Below the pieces are notes generated by a model that saw only the letters and a program-made list of their open reading frames with translations, searched no databases and was not told where the DNA came from. Source: an uncultured Bacilli bacterium (GTDB lineage: Bacteria; Bacillota_I; Bacilli_A; RF39; UBA660). From it: DNA of 58,728 nucleotides. Of the stretch, positions 27,033 through 34,701 are shown piece by piece (position 1 is the first letter of the stretch; every line of letters starts with the position of its first letter). The DNA lies in NCBI GenBank assembly GCA_934163035.1, contig CAKPJX010000006.1, positions 1 through 58,728 of the forward strand, in the 5' to 3' direction. The position numbers and the translations under genes were made by a program.

Positions 27033-27608
27033 TTACACTTCCTCTTTATATTTAGAAGTATACAAATCACTACTTAAATCATCAGCTGCCTCACTATCTT
27101 TAATAAATTCCTCCATATTTGGTAAATCATCTATTGTAGAAAGACCAAAATAATCTAAAAATTCACTAGTTGTTTCATAAAGAATTGGTCTACCTGGTAA
27201 ATCACTCCTACCAACCTCTTTTATAAAACCCTTCGCAACTAATTTTCTAATAATTTGTACACTACCTACTCCTCTAAGAGCATCTATTTGTACTCTAGTT
27301 ACAGGTTCATTATAAGCAATAATAGCCAAAGTTTCTAAAGCTGATTGACTCAAAAAATTAGTTTCAGGATTCTCAAGTAACTTTTGATAATACTTTTTAT
27401 GTTCAAACTTAGTCGTAAGCTTAAACCTATTACCTAAAAAGTCAATTCTAAGTCCCCTAGAATCATCTTCATAATCTTTTTTTAAATCCATCAACAAATC
27501 CTTAGCTTCATCTTCCTTAATTTCCAAAACATCTCCTATTTGAGAAAAAGTTAAGCCCTCTTCCCCTACTACAAATAAAAGACCCTCTAAAACCGCTTTT
27601 TTATTCAT
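27033..27608 (-). CDS. scpB: Segregation and condensation protein B
   Basis: 191 residues with two winged-helix domains typical of ScpB (LEGLLFVVGEEGL at the start; ALETLAIIAYNEPVTRVQIDALRGV in the middle; GRSDLPGRPILYETT at the end). ScpB dimers bind ScpA and regulate the SMC complex that compacts and segregates the chromosome. GAGGTGG sits just before the ATG at 27608, which overlaps scpA by eight bases; the upstream in-frame GTG at 27620 overlaps that ribosome site and is rejected. Confidence 0.95.
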   Translation of the reverse strand: MNKKAVLEGLLFVVGEEGLTFSQIGDVLEIKEDEAKDLLMDLKKDYEDDSRGLRIDFLGNRFKLTTKFEHKKYYQKLLENPETNFLSQSALETLAIIAYNEPVTRVQIDALRGVGSVQIIRKLVAKGFIKEVGRSDLPGRPILYETTSEFLDYFGLSTIDDLPNMEEFIKDSEAADDLSSDLYTSKYKEEV

Positions 27609-28311
27609 TGGCCACCTCACAAATTATATTATCAAAAGTATTATCCTGAATTATTACCAATTCTCCTAACTTGGCCATCTCTAAGATAGCTAAAAAAGTT
27701 GCTATAACATATTCCTTTGTTACTACTGGAAAAAGTTCAAAAAAAGAAACTTTTCCTTTTTTTCTTAACAAATTTTTAATATCAAAACAACGTGAAGAAA
27801 CACTAATTTCATTTACAGTAACTTTAGTATCTAAAGGTTTATTAGCCTTTTTTCTTTTTAAATATCGTTTAAATGCTTCAACTAAGTCATCAAGACTTAT
27901 ATCTGTATTAACAACACTTTCTTCAACATAGTTTTTAACATTTTCTGGTGACTTTGTATAAATTTCTCTTCTAATACATTCCTTCTCATGCAATACTTTT
28001 GTTATTTCTTTATAAGTTTGATATTCAATTAATCTATTAACTAATTCTTCCCTTGGATCTTCTTCAACTTCCTCATCATCATCTTTAACAATAGGAAGTA
28101 GCATTTTAGATTTAATTTCAACCAATTCAGATGCTAAAACTAAATACTCACTAGCAACTTCTAAATTCATTTTTTCTTGAAGATCAAGATAAGCCATATA
28201 CTGCTCAGTAATTTTTTCAATCTCGATATTCATAATATCCATCTTGCTTTCTTTAATAAGATGAAGAAGTAAGTCAAGTGGACCTTCAAATTCATTAATT
28301 TTAAAATTCAT
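27601..28311 (-). CDS. scpA: Segregation and condensation protein A
   Basis: 236 residues, the kleisin subunit of the SMC-ScpAB complex. The N-terminal block FEGPLDLLLHLIKESKMDI and YLVLASELVEIKSKMLLP bind the SMC neck; the C-terminal winged helix (VTKEYVIATFLAILEMAKLGEL) binds the SMC cap. The ATG at 28311, with GGTGA six bases upstream, is preferred to the longer frame at 28350. First gene of scpA-scpB-(membrane protein), divergent from the RNHCP gene. Confidence 0.95.
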   Translation of the reverse strand: MNFKINEFEGPLDLLLHLIKESKMDIMNIEIEKITEQYMAYLDLQEKMNLEVASEYLVLASELVEIKSKMLLPIVKDDDEEVEEDPREELVNRLIEYQTYKEITKVLHEKECIRREIYTKSPENVKNYVEESVVNTDISLDDLVEAFKRYLKRKKANKPLDTKVTVNEISVSSRCFDIKNLLRKKGKVSFFELFPVVTKEYVIATFLAILEMAKLGELVIIQDNTFDNIICEVANE

Positions 28312-28339
28312 AACTATCACCATTAAAACTCTAGTCCAA

Positions 28340-28372
28340 TTATAACACAAAATAATAAAGTTATGTTATAAT
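28340..28372. promoter_or_regulatory. Divergent promoter region with inverted repeat
   Basis: TTATAACA (28340-28347) and TGTTATAA (28364-28371) are an 8-bp inverted repeat; each arm contains a TATAAT-like -10, one for scpA (minus) and one for the RNHCP gene (plus). It may simply be two -10 elements or an operator. Confidence 0.4.
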
Positions 28373-28403
28373 TTTATAGTATTACTTAAAACGAGGTGGT
28401 TTT

Positions 28404-28709
28404 TTGAAAAAGTTTAATATGATAGACGAAAATTTTATATGCGAAAATTGTCATCATGATGTTAAACAATTAAAATATAGTGCTAGAGATCATTGTCCTA
28501 ACTGTCTTTATTCAAAACACGTTGATATCAATCCAGGAGATAGAGAAAATAAATGTCATGGACTCCTAGAACCAGTAGGAATAGAAAAATATAAAGACAC
28601 TTACAAAATAGTTTATAAATGTCAAAAATGCGGTCAATATCATAAAAATATTGCCGCTAAAGACGATAATATAGATGAAATAATTTCTATATCTAGTAAA
28701 GGGTACTAA
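28404..28709 (+). CDS. RNHCP domain zinc-binding protein
   Basis: 101 residues beginning at a TTG with GAGGTGG five bases upstream. It contains CENCHHD, the family signature RDHCPNCLYSKHVD, and CQKCGQYH: three Cys/His pairs that look like zinc ligands. RNHCP proteins are small and conserved but functionally uncharacterised; RNA binding is often suspected. No operon partner. Confidence 0.88.
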   Translation: MKKFNMIDENFICENCHHDVKQLKYSARDHCPNCLYSKHVDINPGDRENKCHGLLEPVGIEKYKDTYKIVYKCQKCGQYHKNIAAKDDNIDEIISISSKGY

Positions 28710-28718
28710 ATCCTTTTT

Positions 28719-29069
28719 TTAATTTTTAGGTTTAAAAATAAGAGCAAATACAAATGAAAATATAATGGCACATGTAATACCTGTTGCTGTTAAATCAAAC
28801 ATTCCCATTAAAATTCCAACAATTCCATAAGCATTAGCTTTTGCTAAAGCACCATGTATTAATGAATGACCAAAACTAGTAATTGGAACTAAAGCTCCTC
28901 CACCAACCATTTTAATTATTTGATCATATAAACTAAAGCTATCTAAAAAAGCTCCAACTACAACTAAAATACTAGTAATATGTCCAGGTGTTAACTTACT
29001 ATTATCTAAAATAAGTTGTGAAATTAAACATATAAAACCGCAAAATATAAATGAATTAAATAATAACAT
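28719..29069 (-). CDS. spoVAE: Stage V sporulation protein AE
   Basis: 116-residue membrane protein with about four helices and the SpoVAE/SpoVAC pattern GGGALVPITSFGHSLIHGAL. With SpoVAC and SpoVAD it takes part in the membrane channel that moves dipicolinic acid into the forespore and out on germination. The ATG overlaps the spoVAD stop (TAATG). Last gene of the operon. Confidence 0.92.
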   Translation of the reverse strand: MLLFNSFIFCGFICLISQLILDNSKLTPGHITSILVVVGAFLDSFSLYDQIIKMVGGGALVPITSFGHSLIHGALAKANAYGIVGILMGMFDLTATGITCAIIFSFVFALIFKPKN

Positions 29070-30058
29070 TATAACACCTCCAAACTTATTGCATGTGCAA
29101 TAGAATTAATATTTTGTTTTTGATATAAAAGAGTTGGCGAAAATAGTGCCCCTGTTGCAATTAACAAAACCCTTTTAAGTCTTCCTGTTCTCATTTGATT
29201 AAAAATATAGCCAAAATTAACTAAAGCACTACAAACGGGACCAGAGCCACCAGCTAAAACCTCTTCCTGATTTTCATAATCATAAAGCATAGCCCCACAA
29301 TCATCATAATTATTAAGTTCCATATCATAATTTACTGCCATGTAATCTTTTAGTATATCCTTACCATATCTACCTAAATCACCAGTCAAAATCAAATCAT
29401 AATAATCAGTTTTTCTACCTAAATCATCTAGATGCCTCTTTAATGTGTCAATTGCTGCTGGAGCCATAACCCTTCCCATATCATTAGGATCATTTTGCTC
29501 GTAATCAATAATTCTACCCAAAGTTGCACTTTCTATTTTAATTTTATTTTTTTCATTTGTTATCATAACAGAAGCCGAACCAGTCGCAGTAAATGTAGCA
29601 CTCTTAGGTTTAGGTGCACCGTACTCAGTTGGATTACGAAATTGTTTTTCACTACTCATATTATGAGATGAAATAGTTACAATCGCATTATTAACTCTTC
29701 CATCGTCAACAAAATTACTACCTATAATCATTCCTAAAACACTACTACTGCAGGCACCATAAATACCTATAAATGATTTTCCATAACCATTAGCACCATA
29801 GGTAGATGCCGAAATTTGATTTAATAAGTCGCCTCCTATAACTAAATCAACATCATTCTTTGTAAGGGACACTTTTCTAAGCAAAATGTTTAAACTATCC
29901 CTAACTAATTTTATTTCGGCCTGTTCCCAAGAATCTTCTCCGAAATATAAATCATCATAAGTCTTATCAAAATACTGTCTAAGTGGTCCCTTTTTTTCAT
30001 AAGGTCCAGCTACAGTAGCAGCATCTTTTATATATGCATTATTATACTTAAAAGTCAT
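29069..30058 (-). CDS. spoVAD: Stage V sporulation protein AD
   Basis: 329 residues with a thiolase/ketoacyl-synthase-like fold, as in SpoVAD, which binds dipicolinic acid and partners SpoVAC. Visible blocks: AGPYEKKGPL near the start, GIYGACSSSVLGM, ISSHNMSSEKQFRNPTEYG and AGGSGPVCSAL. Starts with ATG overlapping the spoVAC stop as ATGA. Length is normal for the family. Confidence 0.95.
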   Translation of the reverse strand: MTFKYNNAYIKDAATVAGPYEKKGPLRQYFDKTYDDLYFGEDSWEQAEIKLVRDSLNILLRKVSLTKNDVDLVIGGDLLNQISASTYGANGYGKSFIGIYGACSSSVLGMIIGSNFVDDGRVNNAIVTISSHNMSSEKQFRNPTEYGAPKPKSATFTATGSASVMITNEKNKIKIESATLGRIIDYEQNDPNDMGRVMAPAAIDTLKRHLDDLGRKTDYYDLILTGDLGRYGKDILKDYMAVNYDMELNNYDDCGAMLYDYENQEEVLAGGSGPVCSALVNFGYIFNQMRTGRLKRVLLIATGALFSPTLLYQKQNINSIAHAISLEVL

Positions 30059-30498
30059 GCTCCACCTCCAATAATAAACCTAATCATACCAAAGAACCAA
30101 GCAGACACTACTCCATATAAAATAACAGAACCAGCCAATTTAAACATATTAGAACCAATTCCATAAATTGGACCTTCCTTTCTATAATCAAGAGCTGCAC
30201 TAGTCATTGAGTGAGCAAATCCCGTAATAGGAATTAATAGTCCACACTTAAACTTTGTAACAAGCTTATCAAAAAAACCTAAAGCTGTAGAAAAACTAGC
30301 TATAAATATCATTATCATAATCATAAAAGTCGATGCCTCACTTCTAGAAATATGAAAACATCCACATAAAATCTCAATAATGGCCTCAGCTATTAATCCA
30401 ACAACGCCGCCAGAAACAAACGCTATAAAAGCATTCTTTCCTCTTTGCTCCTCTGCTTTATGAAAATCAGCAATTTTTTCATATTTAACATTTCTCAT
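30055..30498 (-). CDS. spoVAC: Stage V sporulation protein AC
   Basis: 147-residue membrane protein with four hydrophobic segments and the family pattern KFKCGLLIPITGFAHSMTSAALD. SpoVAC is thought to form a membrane channel for dipicolinic acid and may be mechanosensitive. The ATG at 30498 has GGTGAT upstream; the frame opens earlier at 30528. SpoVAA, SpoVAB and SpoVAF are not in this operon. Confidence 0.92.
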   Translation of the reverse strand: MRNVKYEKIADFHKAEEQRGKNAFIAFVSGGVVGLIAEAIIEILCGCFHISRSEASTFMIMIMIFIASFSTALGFFDKLVTKFKCGLLIPITGFAHSMTSAALDYRKEGPIYGIGSNMFKLAGSVILYGVVSAWFFGMIRFIIGGGA

Positions 30499-30515
30499 AT
30501 ATTCATCACCATTAA

Positions 30516-30545
30516 TAGAATTAACCAATTATTATTTTTTATACA
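30516..30545 (-). promoter_or_regulatory. Candidate SigF/SigG-type promoter before spoVAC
   Basis: On the minus strand TGTATA (30540-30545) and AATTCTA (30516-30522) are 17 bases apart, close to the forespore sigma consensus (TGNATA, CATNNTA). The predicted start would leave a leader of only about ten bases, so this is tentative. Confidence 0.35.
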
Positions 30546-30587
30546 AAAAACATAATATAATATAACAGTCTTTTAAATAATTAAAAA

Positions 30588-30620
30588 AATCTAATCGTTT
30601 ATATGTACGATTAGACTTTT
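30588..30620. terminator. Terminator after the helical-repeat genes
   Basis: TCTAATCG (30590-30597) and CGATTAGA (30608-30615) with T runs on both strands. It ends the repeat-protein operon before spoVAC. Confidence 0.75.
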
Positions 30621-30640
30621 TTGCTTATATTTTCTAACAA

Positions 30641-30919
30641 TTAAATATACATCAATTCTATTTGAGAACTATCTTCACCTAATATATCAACGAAATCTTC
30701 ACCTAATATATTTTTTAATTTATCAAAACGAGCTACAAATTCATCATACGGTAATAAAAACAAATCTAGAGAAGATAAAAATAAATCTTTAGCATAATAT
30801 ACTCCATTTTGGTTTAAATAATCTAAGATCCTATTAACGTTATAATAATCTATTTCATTAATTGTTTCTTCATCAAAATTTTCTCTTAATACTTGCATAT
30901 CTATTTCATCTAATATCAT
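30641..30919 (-). CDS. Small helical protein coupled to the repeat protein
   Basis: 92 residues, acidic and helical. ILDYLNQNG, LFLSSLDLFLLPYDEFVARFDKLKNILGEDFVDIL resembles a pair of mTERF-like helix repeats (short helix, Leu/Pro turn, longer helix). Its ATG overlaps the stop of the 744-residue protein (ATGA), so the two are made together. Function unknown. Confidence 0.8.
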   Translation of the reverse strand: MILDEIDMQVLRENFDEETINEIDYYNVNRILDYLNQNGVYYAKDLFLSSLDLFLLPYDEFVARFDKLKNILGEDFVDILGEDSSQIELMYI

Positions 30920-33150
30920 TTACTCTTCCCACCTTTATTAGTTTTTTCATTTAAAGAATACTTAATCATTAGTCCCTTTAAATCTATACCATATTTTTCT
31001 TTTAGTACACCAGGGCTTTTTTCAAAAACCGGATGCAATTTTCCATCTACAACTAAAGGCATATTATTATCTGACAAATACATTATTAGAGCATGATTCT
31101 GACTTGGAGACTTAAGTAAAAAACCATGTGTTATATAATCATCTATGCCATAGTTCTCAGCCATTTCAATTAGTATAGGCATTTTTTGTACCATAGATCT
31201 ACTTTTCGCAACAATTGTTGGCTTTAACAATTTTTTGTATTTATCGTCCTCCCAATATGGTAAAGATAATAATTTCTTGACATCTTCTATTTTTGCTAAA
31301 GCTAATACTGAGGCAGTAAACAGATTCGGATGCTCTTGGTATTCCTTACTATGAAGCAAAGCCTTAACATCTTCTATTTTGGCTTTGGCCAATACTGATT
31401 TTTTAAATAACTCTGGATGTTCCTTATATTCCCCACTATGAAGCAATGCCCTAACATCTTCTACTGTTGATAAAGCTAATACTGAGGCACTGAATAAATC
31501 TGGATGTTCTTCATATTCTTTACTATGAAGCAATGCCTTAACTTCTTCTATTGTTGCACAAGCCAATACTGAAGCACTGAATAAATCTGAATGTTCTTGA
31601 TATTCCTTGCTTTGAAGCAAAGACCTAACATCTTCTATTGCTGCGAAAGCTAATACTGAGGCACTGAATAGATCTGGATGTTCTTGGTATTCCTTACTTT
31701 GAAGCAAAGACCTGACATCTTCTATTGTAGCATGGGTTAATACCTCTGAACTGAATAGATCCGGATGTTCTTGATATTCCTTACTTTGAAGCAAAGACCT
31801 GACATCTTCTATTGTTGAGCAAGCTAATACTGAGGCACTGAATAGTTCTGGATGTTCTTGATATTCCTTACTTTGAAGCAAATTCCTGACATCTTCTATT
31901 TTGGTATAAGCTAATACTGAGGCACTGAATAGATCCGGATGTTCTTGATATTCCTTACTATGAAGTAAGGTCCTAACATCTTCTATTGTTACACGGGCTA
32001 ATACTGAGACACTGAATAGATCTGGATGCTCTTGATATTCCTTACTATGAAGTAAGTCTCTGACATCTTCAATTGTTGCACGAGCTAATACTGAGGCACT
32101 GAATAGCTCTGGATGCTCTTGATATTCCCTACTTTGAAGTAAAGACCTGATATTTTCTATTGTTGCACAGGCTAATACTATTGGACTGAATAGTTCTGGA
32201 TGTTCTTGATATTCCTTACTTTGAAGCAAATCCCTGACATCTTCTATTTTGGCACAAGCTAATACTACTGGACTAAATAAATCTGGATGTTCTTGATATT
32301 CCTTACTATGAAGCAAGTCTCTGACATCTTCTATTGTTGCATGTGCTAATACTGAAGCACTGAATAGTTCTGGATGTTCTTGATATTCCTTACTATGAAG
32401 CAAATTTCTGACATCTTCTATTGTTGCACAGGCTAATACCGAGGCACTGAATAGTTCTGGATGTTCTTGGTATTCCTTACTTTGAAGCAAAGACCTGACC
32501 TCTTTTATTGTTGCATAAGCTAATACTGAGGCACTGAATAGTTCTGGATGTTCTTGATATTCCCTACTATGAAGCAAGTCTCTAATATCTTCTATTGTTG
32601 CACGGGCTAATACTATTGGACTAAATAGATCTGGATGTTCTTGATATTCTTTACTGCTAAGTATTTCCACAATCTTATCAAAATTTGTAGAGCCAAATTC
32701 TATTGATGCACTTATCGTTAGATTATACGCCTTTGGTAATTTTAATGATTCTACTTTATTAATCAATTCAACAGAACAGCTTAATACTGAAGTATTGCTT
32801 TTTAGTGCTTTCAATCCATATTCATTTTTTACATAATTATATGTTGTGAGCAATTGATTATGCTCTAAACTCAAAACATGTAGGCAAGATTCTATATCTG
32901 AAAATGTAACATGTTCATCAGTTAAAAAGTTGAAGTTTTTTCTTATTTCACCTACATTTCTATATAAAATGCTTGGACATTTTTCTATACTCTCTCTTGA
33001 AACTTTTAATTTATTGATAAGGTAATCCAAAGTAGCATCAATATCAGTAAACTCTCCTTTTGTTAACACACCATGATGCTTTTTTAGCAACTCATTCATT
33101 GAAATATTATACTTTTGGCATAAAAATTCCAATGTATATTCCATCATCAT
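30916..33150 (-). CDS. Large tandem helical-repeat protein (mTERF-like N-terminus)
   Basis: 744 residues. The first ~160 contain mTERF-like helix pairs (KVSRESIEKCPSILYRN; LSLEHNQLLTTYNYVKNEYG; CSVELINKVESL). Residues 168-631 are 16 tandem 29-residue repeats starting EYQEHPELFSASVLA and ending IEDVRSLLQSK, probably two helices each, giving a superhelical rod. A further degenerate unit and a C-terminal helical part (VDGKLHPVFEKSPGVLKEKYGIDLKGL) follow. mTERF proteins bind nucleic acid in mitochondria; bacterial relatives are uncharacterised. The repeats are nearly identical, so recent expansion is likely. GAGGTG precedes the ATG. It sits between a SigF-like factor and spoVA genes. Confidence 0.88.
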   Translation of the reverse strand: MMMEYTLEFLCQKYNISMNELLKKHHGVLTKGEFTDIDATLDYLINKLKVSRESIEKCPSILYRNVGEIRKNFNFLTDEHVTFSDIESCLHVLSLEHNQLLTTYNYVKNEYGLKALKSNTSVLSCSVELINKVESLKLPKAYNLTISASIEFGSTNFDKIVEILSSKEYQEHPDLFSPIVLARATIEDIRDLLHSREYQEHPELFSASVLAYATIKEVRSLLQSKEYQEHPELFSASVLACATIEDVRNLLHSKEYQEHPELFSASVLAHATIEDVRDLLHSKEYQEHPDLFSPVVLACAKIEDVRDLLQSKEYQEHPELFSPIVLACATIENIRSLLQSREYQEHPELFSASVLARATIEDVRDLLHSKEYQEHPDLFSVSVLARVTIEDVRTLLHSKEYQEHPDLFSASVLAYTKIEDVRNLLQSKEYQEHPELFSASVLACSTIEDVRSLLQSKEYQEHPDLFSSEVLTHATIEDVRSLLQSKEYQEHPDLFSASVLAFAAIEDVRSLLQSKEYQEHSDLFSASVLACATIEEVKALLHSKEYEEHPDLFSASVLALSTVEDVRALLHSGEYKEHPELFKKSVLAKAKIEDVKALLHSKEYQEHPNLFTASVLALAKIEDVKKLLSLPYWEDDKYKKLLKPTIVAKSRSMVQKMPILIEMAENYGIDDYITHGFLLKSPSQNHALIMYLSDNNMPLVVDGKLHPVFEKSPGVLKEKYGIDLKGLMIKYSLNEKTNKGGKSK
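31258..32649 (-). repeat. 16 tandem copies of an 87-bp coding repeat
   Basis: Codes for the 29-residue repeats of the helical-repeat protein. The variable residues are mainly after SVLA (Arg, Cys, Tyr, His) and at the HSK/QSK end; EYQEHP and LF are nearly invariant. Confidence 0.92.
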
Positions 33151-33249
33151 CCATACTCACCTCTACCTAGATCAATAATATATTATTATAAAATTTATTA
33201 CTACACTTTTCATATAAGCTCATATAATTTTACATAACTTGACATTTAT

Positions 33250-33290
33250 ATTTAAAAAAATAAACAGTCAATGCATAATTGCATTGACTA
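33250..33290 (-). terminator. Terminator of the SigF-like operon
   Basis: AGTCAATGCA (33266-33275) and TGCATTGACT (33280-33289), 10-bp perfect stem with 4-base loop, followed on the minus strand by GTTTATTTTTTT. Confidence 0.75.
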
Positions 33291-33350
33291 CTTAAATAAT
33301 TATCACTTATTAGTGTCTACACACACTATTTGACAATTATCCATAATTTC

Positions 33351-33998
33351 CTAAGTTAAACGTTGTCTTAATTTTTCTAAAACCTTTTTTTCTTTTCTAG
33401 AAGTTTGTACTTGACTAATTCCAAGTACATTACTAGTCTCTTGTTGTGTCAAGTCATAATAATATCTAGAAATAATTAAATCTCTTTCCTCACTATCTAA
33501 TTTACTAATTTCACTTCTTAAATCGATAAACTCTAAATCCATATCTTGATCAGTTGTCCCTATAGAATTATAGAACTCACTACCTTCACCATCTATATCA
33601 TAAGTAGCATCTAAACTACTAACTTCTGAAGTTGCTAAAACGGCTTCCTCAATCTGTCCAACATCAACATCTAAAAACAAACTAACTTCTTCAATAGATG
33701 GCTCTCTTCCAAGCCTCTGTCTCATCAAATCTTTAGCTCTTTCAACTGAGCCATTTAATTTTATTAAATCTCTACTAACTTTAACAGAACTAGCCCCCCT
33801 AATATATTTAACAACTTCTCCAAGTATATATTTATATGCATATGTAGAAAACTTAATATTCCTAGTCTCATCATACTTCTTACAAGCCTTAACTAATCCC
33901 TCTCTTCCTGCTTGAAGTAAATCATCCTTATCAAAATATTTAATATAATCACCAACAACACTAAAAACCAAGGCATCATACTCAGCTAAATTAGTCAT
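33351..33998 (-). CDS. SigF/SigG-type sporulation sigma factor
   Basis: 215 residues. Region 2 reads DLLQAGREGLVKACKKYDETRNIKFSTYAYKYILGEV; region 3 has VKVSRDLIKL and LGREPSIEEV; region 4 ends DLTQQETSNVLGISQVQTSR. The KVSR and GISQVQxSR signatures match the forespore factors SigF and SigG. AAAGGAGG is four bases before the ATG. The preceding gene is SpoIIAA-like, so it stands where sigF does in the spoIIA operon, but no spoIIAB lies between. I therefore lean to SigF, without excluding SigG or SigB. Confidence 0.9.
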   Translation of the reverse strand: MTNLAEYDALVFSVVGDYIKYFDKDDLLQAGREGLVKACKKYDETRNIKFSTYAYKYILGEVVKYIRGASSVKVSRDLIKLNGSVERAKDLMRQRLGREPSIEEVSLFLDVDVGQIEEAVLATSEVSSLDATYDIDGEGSEFYNSIGTTDQDMDLEFIDLRSEISKLDSEERDLIISRYYYDLTQQETSNVLGISQVQTSRKEKKVLEKLRQRLT

Positions 33999-34007
33999 TA
34001 TCCTCCT

Positions 34008-34343
34008 TTATATACTAAAATACTTAAAAGCTTCTATCTCATTATTAACATACGATAATTGTCCTTTAAAACCCAACCTATCCTTTAAAATATTATTAAC
34101 TCCACACATAACAACCCTTCCACAATTTAAAAATATTTCTATAATCTTATTTTGTAATTTATTTAAAATATTATTATCAAAATTAAGTAAATTACTAAAA
34201 TTAAAAATATAATAATGCATGCCTTGCTTATATATTAAATAATTAAGCTCCTGATCAAGCATACCAAAATTACTACTATTTAATTCTCCATCAAAATCAA
34301 TTAACATAATTCCTCTTACTACATTCACACTGAGTTCAAACAA
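34008..34343 (-). CDS. SpoIIAA-like STAS domain protein
   Basis: About 111 residues with a STAS fold (ELSVNVVRGIMLIDFDGELNSSN, a typical anti-anti-sigma start). In SpoIIAA a Ser is phosphorylated in a D-S-S-G loop; here the equivalent place reads NFDNNIL, so no phosphorylatable Ser is seen. The longest frame starts at a GTG (34352) that overlaps the GAGAGGTG ribosome site; the TTG at 34343 lies six bases from it and gives the family-like start. Nine bases separate it from the sigma gene. A Spo0A-box-like promoter region precedes it. Confidence 0.8.
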   Translation of the reverse strand: MFELSVNVVRGIMLIDFDGELNSSNFGMLDQELNYLIYKQGMHYYIFNFSNLLNFDNNILNKLQNKIIEIFLNCGRVVMCGVNNILKDRLGFKGQLSYVNNEIEAFKYFSI

Positions 34344-34364
34344 AATATTCACCTCTCACATAAG

Positions 34365-34440
34365 AATATAAATATAAATAGAATATTAATCAACTAATTC
34401 GACAAAACCTTACATTTTTTTCAATCGACAAAAACCGACA
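34365..34440 (-). promoter_or_regulatory. Sigma-A promoter preceded by Spo0A-box-like sites
   Basis: Minus-strand TTGATT (34388-34393) and TATATT (34365-34370) are 17 bases apart. Just upstream are an exact 0A-box core TGTCGAA (34398-34404), a near-match TGTCGAT (34424-34430), and TGTCGGT (34434-34440). Spo0A~P-activated promoters in Bacillus have such boxes beside the -35. This is the promoter of the SpoIIAA-like/SigF pair. Confidence 0.6.
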
Positions 34441-34464
34441 AAAAAAAGAAAGATTTCTCTTTCT
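34441..34464 (-). terminator. Terminator of the DUF1292-like gene
   Basis: AGAAAGA (34447-34453) and TCTTTCT (34458-34464) with a 4-base loop; on the minus strand the stem is followed by TTTTTT. It overlaps the stop codon at 34463. Confidence 0.7.
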
Positions 34465-34693
34465 ACATAACATCCTTATGTCTATCTAAAAATAAACCAA
34501 AAGCATAATCAAATTCCTCATCTGAATCGAGTCCAATAAGTACATCACTATCATCATTTGCTAGCTTTCTAATACAAAAGTCTTTTGGATCTTTCTCATT
34601 TGAAAAATATACAAACTCATTATTTTTGTCTTTGATTTGATCAATAATTAAATATTGTTTTCCATCTATTTCTAAAGAGTAAATTTCTTCCAT
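34463..34693 (-). CDS. DUF1292-like small protein
   Basis: 76 residues: a short beta-rich start (YSLEIDGKQYLIIDQ), FVYFSNEKDPKDFCIRK, and an acidic helical end (LDSDEEFDYAFGLFL). This layout resembles the DUF1292 (YrzB) family, whose role is unknown. The ribosome site is GGGGG about 15 bases upstream, unusually far. Follows the 283-residue gene by eight bases. Confidence 0.7.
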   Translation of the reverse strand: MEEIYSLEIDGKQYLIIDQIKDKNNEFVYFSNEKDPKDFCIRKLANDDSDVLIGLDSDEEFDYAFGLFLDRHKDVM

Positions 34694-34701
34694 AATTTTA
34701 T

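Noticed and set aside
27671..27931. Plus-strand frame opposite scpA
   Set aside because: Shadow of scpA, no ribosome site.
31258..32649. CRISPR-like array
   Set aside because: The 87-bp periodicity is a contiguous coding repeat without spacers.
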